This document shows, piece after piece, positions 49,354 to 59,958 of a stretch of DNA of 64,000 bases (position 1 is the first letter of the stretch; each line of letters opens with the position of its first letter). The stretch comes from Himantopus leucocephalus (lineage: Eukaryota > Chordata > Aves > Charadriiformes > Recurvirostridae): the NCBI GenBank assembly GCA_003993805.1, contig RSEF01000002.1:10454674-10518673 (forward strand). The letters are read 5' to 3'. The position numbers and the translations under genes are program-made. The notes beneath the pieces are model-generated. The model was not told the origin of the DNA. It saw only the letters and a program-made list of their open reading frames with translations, and did no database searches.

Positions 49354-49402
49354 GATCTTAAAGGTCCATTCCAACCTAGACAATTCTATGATTCTACGAT
49401 TT
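49354..49402 (+). mobile_element. CR1 LINE 3' tail after the gap
   Basis: GATCTTAAAGGTCCATTCCAACCTAGACAATTCTATGATTCTACGAT is the canonical CR1 3' end in plus orientation, including the ATTCTATGATTCTA repeat. It is far less diverged than the copy at 48965-49203, hence younger. Confidence 0.92.
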
Positions 49403-52040
49403 ATTCTTGGTGCACGCACTGCAGGATGGCAGCAAAGAGCCCTAACACCAGAGAGCTATGGCAGGTCCTGGGAATAGGATTCATCTGACTAAAGGAAGAT
49501 ATCCACACCTGAGCTCTCCGTACCATCAGTGGCTTTCTAGTCAACAGCTATCTGCCAATATATTCCATGGGACACCTGGCAGAACCTGGGTCAGAAATCA
49601 TACCCTTGAACTGCCATTTTCTCTTCTGTGAATATAAAGAGAGCATGGAGTGACTCGGTCAAATATACAGCACGTACATGAATCTTTTTCTAGCATTTAT
49701 ACTTCCAAAAGGGAAATCCCATACAGACTGACATCATTGTTTTTAAGGCACTGTTCTCAAGGTTTCCCCCCCTCCCCCCCCGCAAATATGTATCAAAGCT
49801 GTATAAAAATTACAGACCAGATTCACAGCAAAGCAGAGTCCTACTTGCAGCACGTTAGTTGCTCTGCAGGATTGAGGGATGTCAAGTGAAGATTACGGAT
49901 CAGTTATTTCAAAGGCAGCCCATACCCGAAACATGAATCAAATCTTCCTGAGCTCCTCCATGCAGGATCAGCTGCTAATTGCAGAGGTTTACCTTCCTCA
50001 CCTCCTTATGGAAGGGCAGCAAGCAGGTTTTGCAGGGAGGGAGGACTGAAAACACCAGACCGCTGGAGCACTTTTCTAGAGAGCTATTATCCACTCAGCC
50101 AGGGGTAAAGCTCCAGGGGGGACACCAAAACCTTCTAACCTACTTTTCTCTCCAGTCAGACATTAAAATGCAGCAGCTGTTTCCCCATGGAAGCCAGCGC
50201 TGCGAACACAGCTGGATTTTCGCTCCACAGCTGAATCCTGCTGTGGTCACAGTCCCACATGGAAGGGGAAGGGAATGGATTCTCTTGCAGGGGTCAGCCT
50301 AGCTCATGAGTTATCAAGCCTCTAGGCAAGCTGATTGACAGCATATATGCACATTATTTACTTGCAGTGGAAAAAAAAAATAAAAAAAAATTTCAGAACC
50401 TGAAAAAATATTTTACCTGATTTGTTCTTGCTTTCATCTGAAAGATCACCTTTTTTATGACCCTATTTTCTTAAGATGGGCACAATCCGATGATGATAAT
50501 AAACACTGCAGTGACCTCACTGTACATGACAAGACTATTTTAGCTGACACATGTCTGGAGCTGGCAGAGGAAACCACAGAACCCCAGTAACAGGTTCAGG
50601 CACCAGATAACCCTGCAGACCACAAGCCATGTGCTACAATACAAAACCCCAAAGTGGATGGCACAATTGCAGCAACTAACTCGGATCTTGCTGTAGTTTC
50701 ACAGACACCTAAATTTACCAGTCTCTTCCCCCTCAATTCTCCTTCTCTAAATTTAGGATTCCAACAAACTAAGAAGCTAATAAGATTTTTTTAGAGACAA
50801 TTGCCTTACACAGCTTCTCTCCTAAATTTCTGAGCAAACAGTCCTTGCAGTCCCTTGGGTTTTGGCTGCCAGATCTGTCAGGTCGGGTAAACAGTTTGAA
50901 GGGGTCAGGCCAAAACTCACAGATTAATTTAAATGGTAATCCAAGGCCCACTTAACTTCAGGGGTGAAGTTCACCACTTGCTGTGCTGCTCGTCCTTTTC
51001 AGGAACACAAGACTAGACTAGAAACCCAAGTTTCAGCACATCCTTTCAGGAACCCAAGACTAGACCCAGGGAACCCCAGAGATCAAATGCTCACCTGGGA
51101 CTCCAGGATGTGCAACCTGCATAAGCACCTCTCAGTGCTTTTAGTTCTCCAACTCCAGTCCCCCAAACGCTCTGTACTGAGCAGATCCCAGAGGCAACAG
51201 GAACCTGACAGATTTTCACGAGGTCCCACTGCAATATCTTGTGAGCCTGGAGGCACCAGCATAACCCCCCAACAGCTGTCCTGCTGTGCTCAGGGAGAAA
51301 AAGAGCTGCTCCAGGATCCTGAGAGGTCAAGGAGGATCACCTGAGGCAGATCTGCCAGGTCCTCTGCACTGGTGTGCTAGCTACAGTGTTTAATTATATA
51401 GAATTTAATTATATCATCCCCACAGCAGGCTGGGCTTGAGAAGATTGAGATGGTATTCAATACAGCTGAAAGCACTCTCTTCGCTAATGTAGGAGACCCT
51501 CTGGCTGTTTGCTTTGCTCCTGGGGAATTCTCTGGCTGCCTCCCACACAATTATTGTGGGCCCCATTTGCAGTCCTTGGGTCTCAAGAACTTATGTGTAG
51601 GCACTGAGGATCGGGGGATACATTTTAGAGAACTCCCAACACTTCTAAACTGCAATCAAGCCTGACTGACAGAAATCTATTTACAAAATCTCTTCTTAAT
51701 CCAATACACTTATCACACAAACATCTACAGAAACCCCCAAATCTGCAAAATCTAGAATTGCTTCACATTTTGAGCCAAACTCTTTCCTACTTGTGCCAGA
51801 GGGAGTTTAGTCATACCAAGCATTGTATAAGATGAGTATATTTATAGGCAAATCTATACAGTTATGATATGGTTACATAATTTTGGGGGGTTCTATTCTT
51901 TCTCTCTTTTTTTACTGTGTGCACAGTTTCTAGGCATATCTTTTCAGACTTTGAAAAGATTGCAGTACTTCAACACTTGACATTTCTTTATCATCTTTCT
52001 TGCAAAGATCCCAAATCAATGTAAAACAAGTATGTCTCAT
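49403..52040. other. Unique non-coding sequence with a local duplication
   Basis: A C-run (cccctcccccccc) lies near 49767-49780 and A-runs near 50371-50390. At 50993-51018 and 51041-51065 the string TCCTTTTCAGGAACACAAGA and onward recurs with small changes, a 48-bp-offset imperfect tandem duplication. The 126-codon frame at 50964-51344 spans that duplication and shows no known domain. Confidence 0.5.
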
Positions 52041-52180
52041 AGCACCACTATAAACTCCATATAATTATTTCCATTTTAGCCACTGGGGAAGCTAACAAGT
52101 GACCTGCCTAAAATGAAGTAGCAGCAGAACCTCCAAATCTCTAAATTTGGAGCTCTGGCTCTGAACTCTGATCTAACCAT
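52041..52180 (-). mobile_element. MIR-like SINE remnant
   Basis: TTATTTCCATTTTAGCCACTGGGGAAGCTAACAAGTGACCTGCC and then AGCAGCAGAACCTCCAAATC and GAGCTCTGGCTCTGAACTCTGATCTAACCAT on the plus strand follow the reverse complement of the MIR-type SINE (family: TTTTACAGATGGGGAA...AAGTGACTTGCCC...GGCAGAGCTGGG...). Strongly diverged. Confidence 0.7.
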
Positions 52181-55100
52181 TAAATATTCTCGCTCCTATA
52201 TGGATTCAATAAACTTTGCAGAAAGAAAGAAAAAAAAAAAGCGCCTATTCCATAAGGAATTGCACTTTGTCATTAGTTCCCCTCTGGTCATCCAGAGAAA
52301 GCAGCCTCCAGTGGATAGGGTGGAGAGCTAAAGAGACCCAGGTTCATCCTCTGGCTTCCACAATTATTCTGATCAAGCCTGAACAATAAAGTTAATGGTA
52401 CTGCCTCAGTGAGCAAGTGTATTGTTGGAATTAACCCATTGCTTTAGTTGGTGCATTGCTGCAGATTATTAAGTACTATTGAACATCTGCATGCCAGGAC
52501 GAAGTTAAAATTAGCCTTTGCTTTAGTTGAAGTTATCTCGATTTATCAGCAAGTATTTCTTGAAGCTTTCCCTCTGTAGAGCTTTTTCCTCAGCGCTCTG
52601 CAGCTCTGCACTTATGCTTAAGTGAAATGATTGTATCCTACCAGCTCTTTTGAGCAAGATAATTGGCAATTACTTATTTTTGACATATGCAGGAAATCTA
52701 GTAAAGCATAATTCAAATTCTGTTACCAGTGATGAACTCCTTTTGCAGAACAGTGCATTACAGTGCTCATCTCCACTGCCAATATCCCTGGCAGTTTTAA
52801 TTCAAATCTCAGAAGTATTATGTGCAGCACATTGTTTCTTATCTGCAAGTTCCATGCTAGAGAAATTCTTTTGTTGTGTAACCTTGAATCCTTTTCCTAC
52901 ACTTTTTGAAACTCCTGCAACACTTGACTGGTTAAAAAGAAAACAGAACTGATTTTATCTTGTTCCTCTTTATTTTCATGGCTGAAGCTTTCTGTATAAA
53001 GTGTATTAATTATCTCTTGCTCTTGTTATAAACAAATGTATCTAGCCATGCAAATTGCCAAACAGCAGCTAATCTTACTAAGACGTTTTTTAATGAGGGT
53101 ATGAACAAAACTGCCCACAGATATGCCTGGTGGAACTCTACCTAGAAACCAGAGTAATAGGCTCATTACAAAAAGATTACACATTAGATATACTGCTCCC
53201 TCAGTGGGCACAATATGGGAATGTGTATTATCTGTGCGCATTTAGAAAAAATAATTTTGCCACTGGTAAATTCTTCTTTGGGCCATTGGAAATAACGGGT
53301 ATGCAGCACGTTATTGTATCTTAGCTGCATCCAAACCTTGAACGATTATCCCAAGTATTAAATCGTGCAGTGGCTGGATAAAAACCCATTAGTGGGTATC
53401 TTACTTTTGTAAAACTTCAGTTTGTAAAACTGAAGACTATGGAACGGAGGGAACCTTGGATAAAATTTTACAATCAGGGCCTGTTTCCAGTTAGTAGAAG
53501 TGTTCTTAGTTTTGTTTCTTTGTGAAGAAATTAAGAGAATTACTGGAAAAGAAAATATTGAAAGTTACATTGAAGAGGTTTGAATTTTTCTACTATTTCT
53601 TCAAGTCCCAGTCTTTAAAAAAACCCATGCATATCTAAATAACATATCTAGGGAGAAATTGGTGCATAGACCCAGAAAACTATTCCACTCAACTCCAGCT
53701 GAAGGCAAATAAGTAAGACTAAGTAGAGAGGATTTTTTCCTCAGTGTGGTGTCTAAAGAGAAATTCTCACTCTTCAGAAATATCAGGGCAACTTTCAGAA
53801 GCACGCGCAGCCCAAGATAACATACACTTTATTTTAAAATAGAGTACCACGTTTCTAACATTAGTGTTTATTGAACATTTCTGTACAATTTAATTATGTG
53901 GTGTGTGAATTTATTGATCTGGTAGTTTAAACACTTTTTAAAAAATTCACTCAGTTATAAGCTATTGGGTTTTGTAATGATGTCATTCTTAAAGCTTACC
54001 ATTATCAGTGCAATAAAAGAGAAGCCATTTCTAATTAGATTTTCTTAATGTGATACCGTTCATTATGAATTGATTTTCTCTTTTCCCCTGCTAGTTCTAA
54101 ATGAGTTAGGTGAAGTTTCATTTTTGCGCAAGTAGAGGTTAATTTTCACTGGCAAGGAAACAGAGATATTGTACAAAAGGTTTATGAAAACCTCCTTAGG
54201 CGACTTTGTCAGATCACCTCAGTGTTAACTTTCAGTACCATTAGTATTCAAGCCCCAAGCTTTGGCTCTAATACATGTTGAAAGATTTGCAATATTACAC
54301 AAACCTGTGAAGAGTCTGAAACTTTTTTCTTTAATGAACATGGATTGCACTACAGCGAAGCACTGTCGTTTGGCAGCGGTGCTGCAGTGAGGTGATCCAC
54401 AAAAATAAATAAATGGCAGCTACTACTGAAGTGATTTGCAATAGGGATGTTAGTGCTGGTAAACAGAGATAAATGAAGGACCTTTGATTGTGGGACCATC
54501 ATGAGGTTATGGTGGGAAGACAGGCAGTGTATGCACCCTGTCTCTGCATACTTGTCACCCTTCTCGATTATTCACAACTTGACCTGGAAACACCATAAGG
54601 GGCGAGGACTCTGCTTGGTCTTAATTTTCAAATTTCAAATGAATCTTCCAAGCTGCACGTGCTCAGCAAGTGCCAGTTGCTCAGCACCACTGGCTCTGGG
54701 TGAGAGATCTAAATGTTGTGTATACTTCCAGATGGGACAGCCAACAGGCATGTGAACTCTTAAGGCCAAAGCACAGGGATAACGTCACTTTGTACACCTG
54801 ACTGGTACGAACAGCACACCTCCAACAGCAACTGGACTGCACCAACTTCCCTAATGCTGTTTAAATGAACGCCTAAATGATTCAGGAATAAGATCTACAG
54901 CAAAATATGAAAAGTTTTCTTTTCATTCAGATAAGTGCTCTTGAATACAAATGCACAGGCATACAAAAAGTGTTGAACAAAGACCCAAGCTGATTTCTGC
55001 CATGATTTGGGACAAAAGTCAGTTTACTAAACCCTGTGACTTGGGCATGAGCCAACCCTTTACCATTACACAACTGATAAGTACCTTCTCTCGCATTGTT

Positions 55101-55303
55101 AACTCTTATGTACCTCTAAATCAATGACACTATGATTTCCTTTACTCAGCTTGCTGAGATTGAATTAGTTCCATAAAAGTCGCCTATATCCTTTTTTTAA
55201 AAAAAAAAAAGTGTAGTGACAGACTTTGCAGAGAATTTCATTACCAATTTTCCTCTCCACATGAAAACATCTGTGATTATAAGATCATGTATCACATCTA
55301 TGT
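52181..55303. other. Unique non-coding sequence
   Basis: No gene recognised. A hairpin with 9-bp perfect arms (CTTCAGTTT, GTA, AAACTGAAG) lies at 53415-53435, next to a short direct repeat TTTGTAAAACT. The 52.4-52.65 kb part has homeodomain-like TTAAT motifs, but I cannot test conservation. Confidence 0.5.
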
Positions 55304-55655
55304 ATCATAGAATCATACAATCATTATGGTTGGAAGAGACCTTTTAAGATCATTAAGTCCAACCATTAAACTGGCACTGCCAAGTTACCACTAAACCATG
55401 TCCCTAAACACCACATCTACATGTCTTTTAAATACCTCCAGGGATGGTGACTCCGCCACTTCCCCGGGCAGCCTGTTCCAATGTTTGATAACCCTTTCCG
55501 TGAAGAAATCTTTCCTAATACCCATCCTAAATCTCCCCTGGTACAACTTGAGGCCATTTACTCTTGTCCTATCCCTTGTTACTTGGTTAAAGAGACTGAC
55601 CTCCATGTCTCTACCACCTCCTTTCAGGTAGTTGTAGAGAGTGATAAGGTATCAC
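55304..55655 (-). mobile_element. CR1 LINE 3' fragment, best preserved in the window
   Basis: Low-coordinate end is the reverse-complemented CR1 tail (ATCATAGAATCATACAATC, then GGTTGGAAGAGACC and AAGATCATTAAGTCCAACCAT). On the minus strand the body continues with CTCTACAACTACCTGAAAGG, the familiar internal CR1 landmark, and the GATACCTTATC stretch just before it marks where homology ends. The 3' untranslated part is about 85 bp. The copy is 5'-truncated at about 350 bp, normal for CR1. Confidence 0.96.
55391..55606 (-). pseudogene. CR1 ORF2 C-terminal remnant
   Basis: The minus-strand frame of 71 residues has the CR1 ORF2 C-terminus with [20 protein letters not shown], then [20 protein letters not shown] and [13 protein letters not shown] before the stop. 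These are the hallmark conserved residues (R-x-F-F-x-x-R-V-x-x-x-W-N-x-L-P...S-P-S-L-x-x-F-K). The upstream endonuclease and reverse transcriptase domains are absent, and the apparent start methionine is incidental, so it cannot encode a working protein. Confidence 0.93.
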
Positions 55656-56944
55656 ATGTGGTAGGAACCGGTAGTGGGAGAGGAGCTGCTGCATCATGGA
55701 GATGCATCATCTATCCACCAGTCTATAACAAAGTGGAAATCTTAAAGATCAGATTGCTGCTGGATCTTCCAGCATCTTATTCAAACCAGCTGATCATTTT
55801 AAAATATTCCTTTTGGATATCATGAACTCAGAGCCTTCCAGAGAAGCATGTTTTAAGGTAGATTTCAGTGAAAACATAGCAGTTATTGGACACGTGATAA
55901 AGCAGAAACTATCCCACCTCTAAAAAGCACAGGGAAAAGAAACAGAAAGGTGAAAGAAGGGGAACAAGTTTCATTCTGTCACATTGGCATCACAGATCGA
56001 TCCATCCATCCCATTTAGCTGAGTCAATTTGCTGGAGCCCTCTGGCCTGCCCCGCGTTGTTCAAAGAATAGTGGAAGAGAAGTATTGATTAAATTGCAGC
56101 AGAAGCTGCTGTGCAAATGCATCCTGGTGGCATCCTGGTGTGTCGGGAAATTTGGAAGGGTTAAATGTAAAGACAGCAACTCCGGGCAGTTGCTAGGAGA
56201 CAGTGTCCTGCCGTGGCATCATGCATCAGCCTCTGACAGGCTGTTCCAACAGCACAATAATCTTATGAGTCACCGGTTGTCTGTGCCGTCATCACTCGGT
56301 GTAGAGAAAACAGCTCCCACCTGAAGGTGAAGCGCTCTCCAGCCCTTTCCTGTGTTTTCTTGGATGAATTCGTTTTTTAAAATAAATAAGTTATTTAATG
56401 TGGTTTGCCTCAGGCCTCAGTAAAGTCTACAAAACCCAGCAAAGCTGGAGAGATCATCTTCATAAGTAAATGCAAAAAGAGTAGTACTGATGCAGCACTC
56501 CTGGCAGTCTGGAGGACACTTATTCTGAGCACAAGTGCGTGTTGGATCAAACCGACCAGCAGAATTTCTGGTCCAAAGATCTTGAAGTCAAAAAGCACAA
56601 AGGGATGCCAGGCAATAGCAGGAAGCCATAACAAATGAGTAACATATGGATTATTAATAGCAGTGCCTGCGCAGTGTAAAGCAAGCCACCCTTTGAGAAA
56701 GACGTCAGTGCGAACGAGGTTGTGGCTGGGCAGGAGATGGGAGGATGTGCTACGCCAGTGGGTTAGTCCTGTTAATTTTGAAATACTTGCTGCCGTCTTA
56801 AAGTCAAATTGAATGGCTGCAGGTTGTACTACTCCTACTGAATTTGGCAGGAAAAATGACTCCTGTGAAGAAACACCGACGGAGGAGCTTAAAGAAAGGA
56901 AATCACTTACAATATTTGTGATTGCTTATGCTAAGAGAGGAAGC
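55656..56944. other. Unique non-coding sequence, possibly conserved
   Basis: No named repeat recognised. The perfect 11-bp tandem GCATCCTGGTG occurs twice at 56119-56140, and an X-box-like GTTGCTAGGAGACA lies near 56189-56202. Overlapping frames of 74-77 codons on both strands at 56405-56638 have no recognisable product. Confidence 0.45.
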
Positions 56945-57172
56945 ATGGTCTTGTCTTTAAGGAATACATGACAAATCTGGGTGTTTTGTCCCAGTCCTGC
57001 TTTACCACATTTGACAAATTACTTCTCCTTGCGGCTCTGTTGTTCATCTGTAAGGCAAGGATATTGATGTTTCCTCTCACATTCTTTGTCTGACCTTTTT
57101 AGATTATAAATTCTGCAGGGCCAGGACATTTCTTTATCTTTATCATTAATGTAATATGCCAGCGCTTTAAAA
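56945..57172 (+). mobile_element. MIR-like SINE, nearly full length
   Basis: Plus-strand landmarks: TTTGACAAATTACTTCTCC and GTTCATCTGTAAGGCAAGGATA (family: GGGCAAGTCACTT... and CCCATCTGTAAAATGGGGATA), then TTTTAGATTATAAATTCTGC and AGGGCCAGGACATTTCTTT (family: TTAGATTGTAAGCTCTTCGGGGCAGGGACCATCTCTTT), then ATATGCCAGCGCTTTAA. Both CORE and tail are present. An oppositely oriented copy follows 47 bp later. Confidence 0.75.
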
Positions 57173-57218
57173 GCATTAATGGATTATACCTTCACTGCAC
57201 CTCTCATGCTAAACACCA

Positions 57219-57345
57219 ATAATAATCTCCATTTTGGAGATGGAGAGTTGAAACACAGCTCAAATTAACTGATGTACCCAAGGTCACACTAGAAGACTGC
57301 AGCTGAGATGAGGTACCAACCCCAAGTTTTGCCCTATGCTTTATC
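57219..57345 (-). mobile_element. MIR-like SINE remnant, inverted relative to its neighbour
   Basis: Plus strand AATAATCTCCATTTTGGAGATGG, then TGTACCCAAGGTCACACTAG and AGCTGAGATGAGGTACCAACCCC follow the reverse complement of the SINE head and CORE (family: TTTTACAGATGGGG... and GCCCAAGGTCACACAGC). With the plus-strand copy at 56945-57172 it forms an inverted pair. Confidence 0.75.
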
Positions 57346-57421
57346 AAAAAACCACAGAAAACATGTGTGGAAGAGCCTGGGAGAGTTTTTTGTCCCCAAA
57401 ACCTAAGTAAACTCCGCCTAG

Positions 57422-57917
57422 GCCATTCCTGAAAGATGTTTGTGCAAGATGTCTTAAAACATCTCCAATAATGGGGATCCCACAGTACTGAAAGGTGACC
57501 CTATCCCCCCTTTGCTTAATGTTACCATTATTTCCTAATGTCTGAGGTCAATCACATGTTACTGAAGCCTGTAATTTCTTGTCATAATCAGAAGTCCATG
57601 CTTCGTAACAATTTTTTCCAGCACTTTTAATTGAGGCCTCCTTGCAGTGTTATTATTCCTCATGTGAAGACATACTGCACAATGATTTAAATGAAATTCT
57701 ACAGCAATGCATCAATTTCTGCTCCTGTAACCTGTGTCCCTGGCCTGTCATTCTTGCACTTCCAAGAGGCTCTTCTCCAGGCTGGTCAAAGCCATCTCCC
57801 TCAGCCCTTGCCCATCTTGGTGGCCTCCCCTGGACTCACTCCAGTTTATCGATGTCTTCCTTTTACTGGGGATCCCAAATCTGGACACAGTAGTCCAGAT
57901 GAGGTCTCACAAGTGGT
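57422..57917 (-). mobile_element. Old CR1 LINE fragment, about 500 bp
   Basis: Two blocks in consistent order on the minus strand. At low coordinates AGATGTTTGTGCAAGATGTC and CATCTCCAATAATGGGGATCCCAC match the reverse complement of old CR1/L3 copies (AGATGTTTGTCTAACC... and CCTCCAATGATGGAGATTCCAC). At high coordinates GGCTCTTCTCCAGGCTGGTC, CCTCCCCTGGACTCACTCCAG and CTGGACACAGTAGTCCAGATG match the reverse complement of the region encoding the CR1 C-terminal core. The 3' tail is missing and the copy is more diverged than 55304-55655. Confidence 0.8.
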
Positions 57918-58594
57918 AAACAGAGGCGGAAGAGCAGTTATGGAGTGCAGAGGAATTCTACAGAAATTAGAGGCAATGGAAGAAAAATTCTGCGTCTGGC
58001 CTAGCAAGAGGTTTCTGTTAGATAAATAATCATCTGGTCAACATTGGTTTGATGAGAAACTATTTTCAACACAATGAAAATGTTCTTCACAGGTTTCTCC
58101 TTTTTGCAGCTAATGTTAATTTTAATACCAAATGACTGTTTAAAAAATGCTGGTTTGCCTAATGGAGGATCGGCCAGTTTACCTATGGGTGACCTGGACT
58201 ACCCACAGTAACCAGGCGATTTATTTTGTGACAGANCATGTAGTTCTGCCGAGGAGAAGAAGGGGATATGCAGCTCAAGAGCTACATCTTCCATGAGGGA
58301 TTACAGTGCCAATTATAAACACATATTTTGGTTTTCACTTGAAAATAAATGAAAATGTACTCCACACCCTCACACACCTAAAAAACAAATCAGAGTGCCA
58401 CAGAATTTTTTCTAATTCATCTTTTTTAAATACTATTAGGCAAATACAATATCAGGCTAGTTTTGCTGATGAATGTTTAATGGTTTTGGCTCATGATTAT
58501 GCCTCCAATGCCAGATTAAGTCAATAGGATTAGGCTCATTATGTCTCTCACGTTTCTGTTCTGCACAGTTCAACTTCAATAAAATATATTTAAA
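57918..58594. other. Unique non-coding sequence with a single-N join
   Basis: Contains an isolated N at 58236 without duplicated flanks. No gene or repeat recognised. Confidence 0.5.
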
Positions 58595-58655
58595 GGATAT
58601 TTACCTGTCTCTGAGGGGTGGTGTAAGGATAAATTCAGCAGTATTTCCACAGTAT
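58595..58655 (+). mobile_element. MIR-like SINE, CORE-to-tail fragment
   Basis: ATTTACCTGTCTCTGAGGGGTGGTGTAAGGATAAATTCAGCAG follows family TTACCTACCTCACAGGGGTGTTGTGAGGATTAATTCATTAATG. Short, so moderate confidence. Confidence 0.45.
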
Positions 58656-58667
58656 ACTGAAAATATA

Positions 58668-58750
58668 TGTGAAATTTTCAAAGCCACCTAGTGGATTTTG
58701 ATGTACCATTCCCATTAATGTCAGTGGGAAGTGTATATCTCAGAAATCTC
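58668..58750. repeat. Ancient palindromic amniote repeat fragment
   Basis: GTGAAATTTTCAAAGCCACCTAGTGG then CCATTCCCATTAATGTCAGTGGGAA resemble a common amniote inverted-repeat element (GAAATTTTCAAAAGTGCCTAAGTG ... CCATTGACTTCAATGGGA). Related in style to the repeats at 2.9 and 47.9 kb but perhaps a different family. Confidence 0.45.
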
Positions 58751-59879
58751 AGCTGTAAAGCACTGCAATACATGAAGAATAATGATGAACACAAAATTTA
58801 AGTAGGGACCATAAGAAGATATACCTAAATTAGTATTCCACATAGACATTTTATTTTATTAATAATTTTTATGTCCTTATACGGACTACAGGAAATCAAA
58901 TCAGTAAAATGTGAATTTTTTCTAATTACCCTGTTAAAATAAAAACTAATCAAATTATTTTTGGAGATCAAATCTTATGATTGCCTCATTAATATTCTCT
59001 CTTCTCCTCAGGATGACCACACTTACTTCATGTTTATATTAAATTAGGGGATTCTAGAACCAATTGTCCAAATTGGCCTAATCTCCTTAACAATGATCCT
59101 ATACACTATATTTGGGAGCTTCTGCAATTTACATCTTGACAGGAAAGAACTTATGAAGAGATTAAATTTGCTCTTTTTGAAAAGTCTCTCTGCTGTGTCG
59201 TGTTTAAAATAAATTGCAGAGTTGAAATCCACAACTCTTGGCTTCCATAAATTGTTTTCCCAACAAGGAAAGCAAAGAAGAAAGAAGCAGCAAATGGAAA
59301 AAAAAAACCCAAAAACCAAACAAAACCCCAAAACACAAGCCAAAACAAATCCATGTTCATTTCAATGTGGATAAGCATGTAGTACACAAAAAGAGACACC
59401 GAGTAGCCTCTGCTGATGGATTCAAGGGACAAGCACACAGTCCCCTTACTTCTTGAAACAATAGGAATATCGAGGAAATAGCTTTCCTAACCACATATTG
59501 CTTACTGGTCCTGACTTTTCAGAGCTGCCCAGCTCTCTCCATCATTTGTCCTTCTGCTGTCATTCTACAGTTGACCTACCTGAAATTTTACTTCTAGAAG
59601 TGGATGAACTGTTGCAGTCGATTCTACAAACTCTCTTTTTTTGGGTAAGCCTATTTAATCAGGAATCAAGCCAAGCAAAAGCTAAACCAGAAGATCTCCA
59701 AAGTGTCCAGCACACCATTCCATATCCTGTTCCATGAAAAATGACTTTTCAAACCTATCATGTGATTAGGACTAGTCTACAGCAGTCATTTCCATGAGAA
59801 GATGGCAGCTGACAGAATACAACTGGGTAAATGAAATTTTCTATCAACTTGTGCCTTTGCAGCAGGTCTGGGAACGCTG
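58751..59879. other. Unique non-coding sequence
   Basis: A-rich tract with AAACCAAACAAAACCCC-type repeats near 59298-59345 produces a long-looking phenylalanine-rich minus-strand frame that I regard as compositional. No gene recognised. Confidence 0.5.
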
Positions 59880-59958
59880 ACAGTCCTAACGCTCCAAGAC
59901 AAGCTTAATGAGCTCCCTNACAGTCCTAACGCTCTAAGACAAGCTTAATGAGCTCCCT
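59880..59958. repeat. 39-bp direct duplication around a single N (assembly artefact)
   Basis: 59880-59918 and 59920-59958 differ at one base (GCTCCAAG versus GCTCTAAG) around an N at 59919. Same signature as the other single-N duplications. The second copy abuts the stop codon of the candidate frame described next. Confidence 0.88.

Noticed and set aside
49180..49488. Frames of 79 and 95 codons crossing 49254-49353
   Set aside because: About a third of their length is N; the remainder is CR1 tail and unique flank.
53415..53435. Hairpin with 9-bp arms as a possible transcription terminator or microRNA
   Set aside because: Arms far too short for a microRNA precursor, and intrinsic terminators of the bacterial kind are not expected in a vertebrate nucleus.
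59151..59438. 95-99-codon phenylalanine-rich minus-strand frames resembling membrane proteins
   Set aside because: Hydrophobic run is the reverse complement of an A-rich tract with AAACC repeats.
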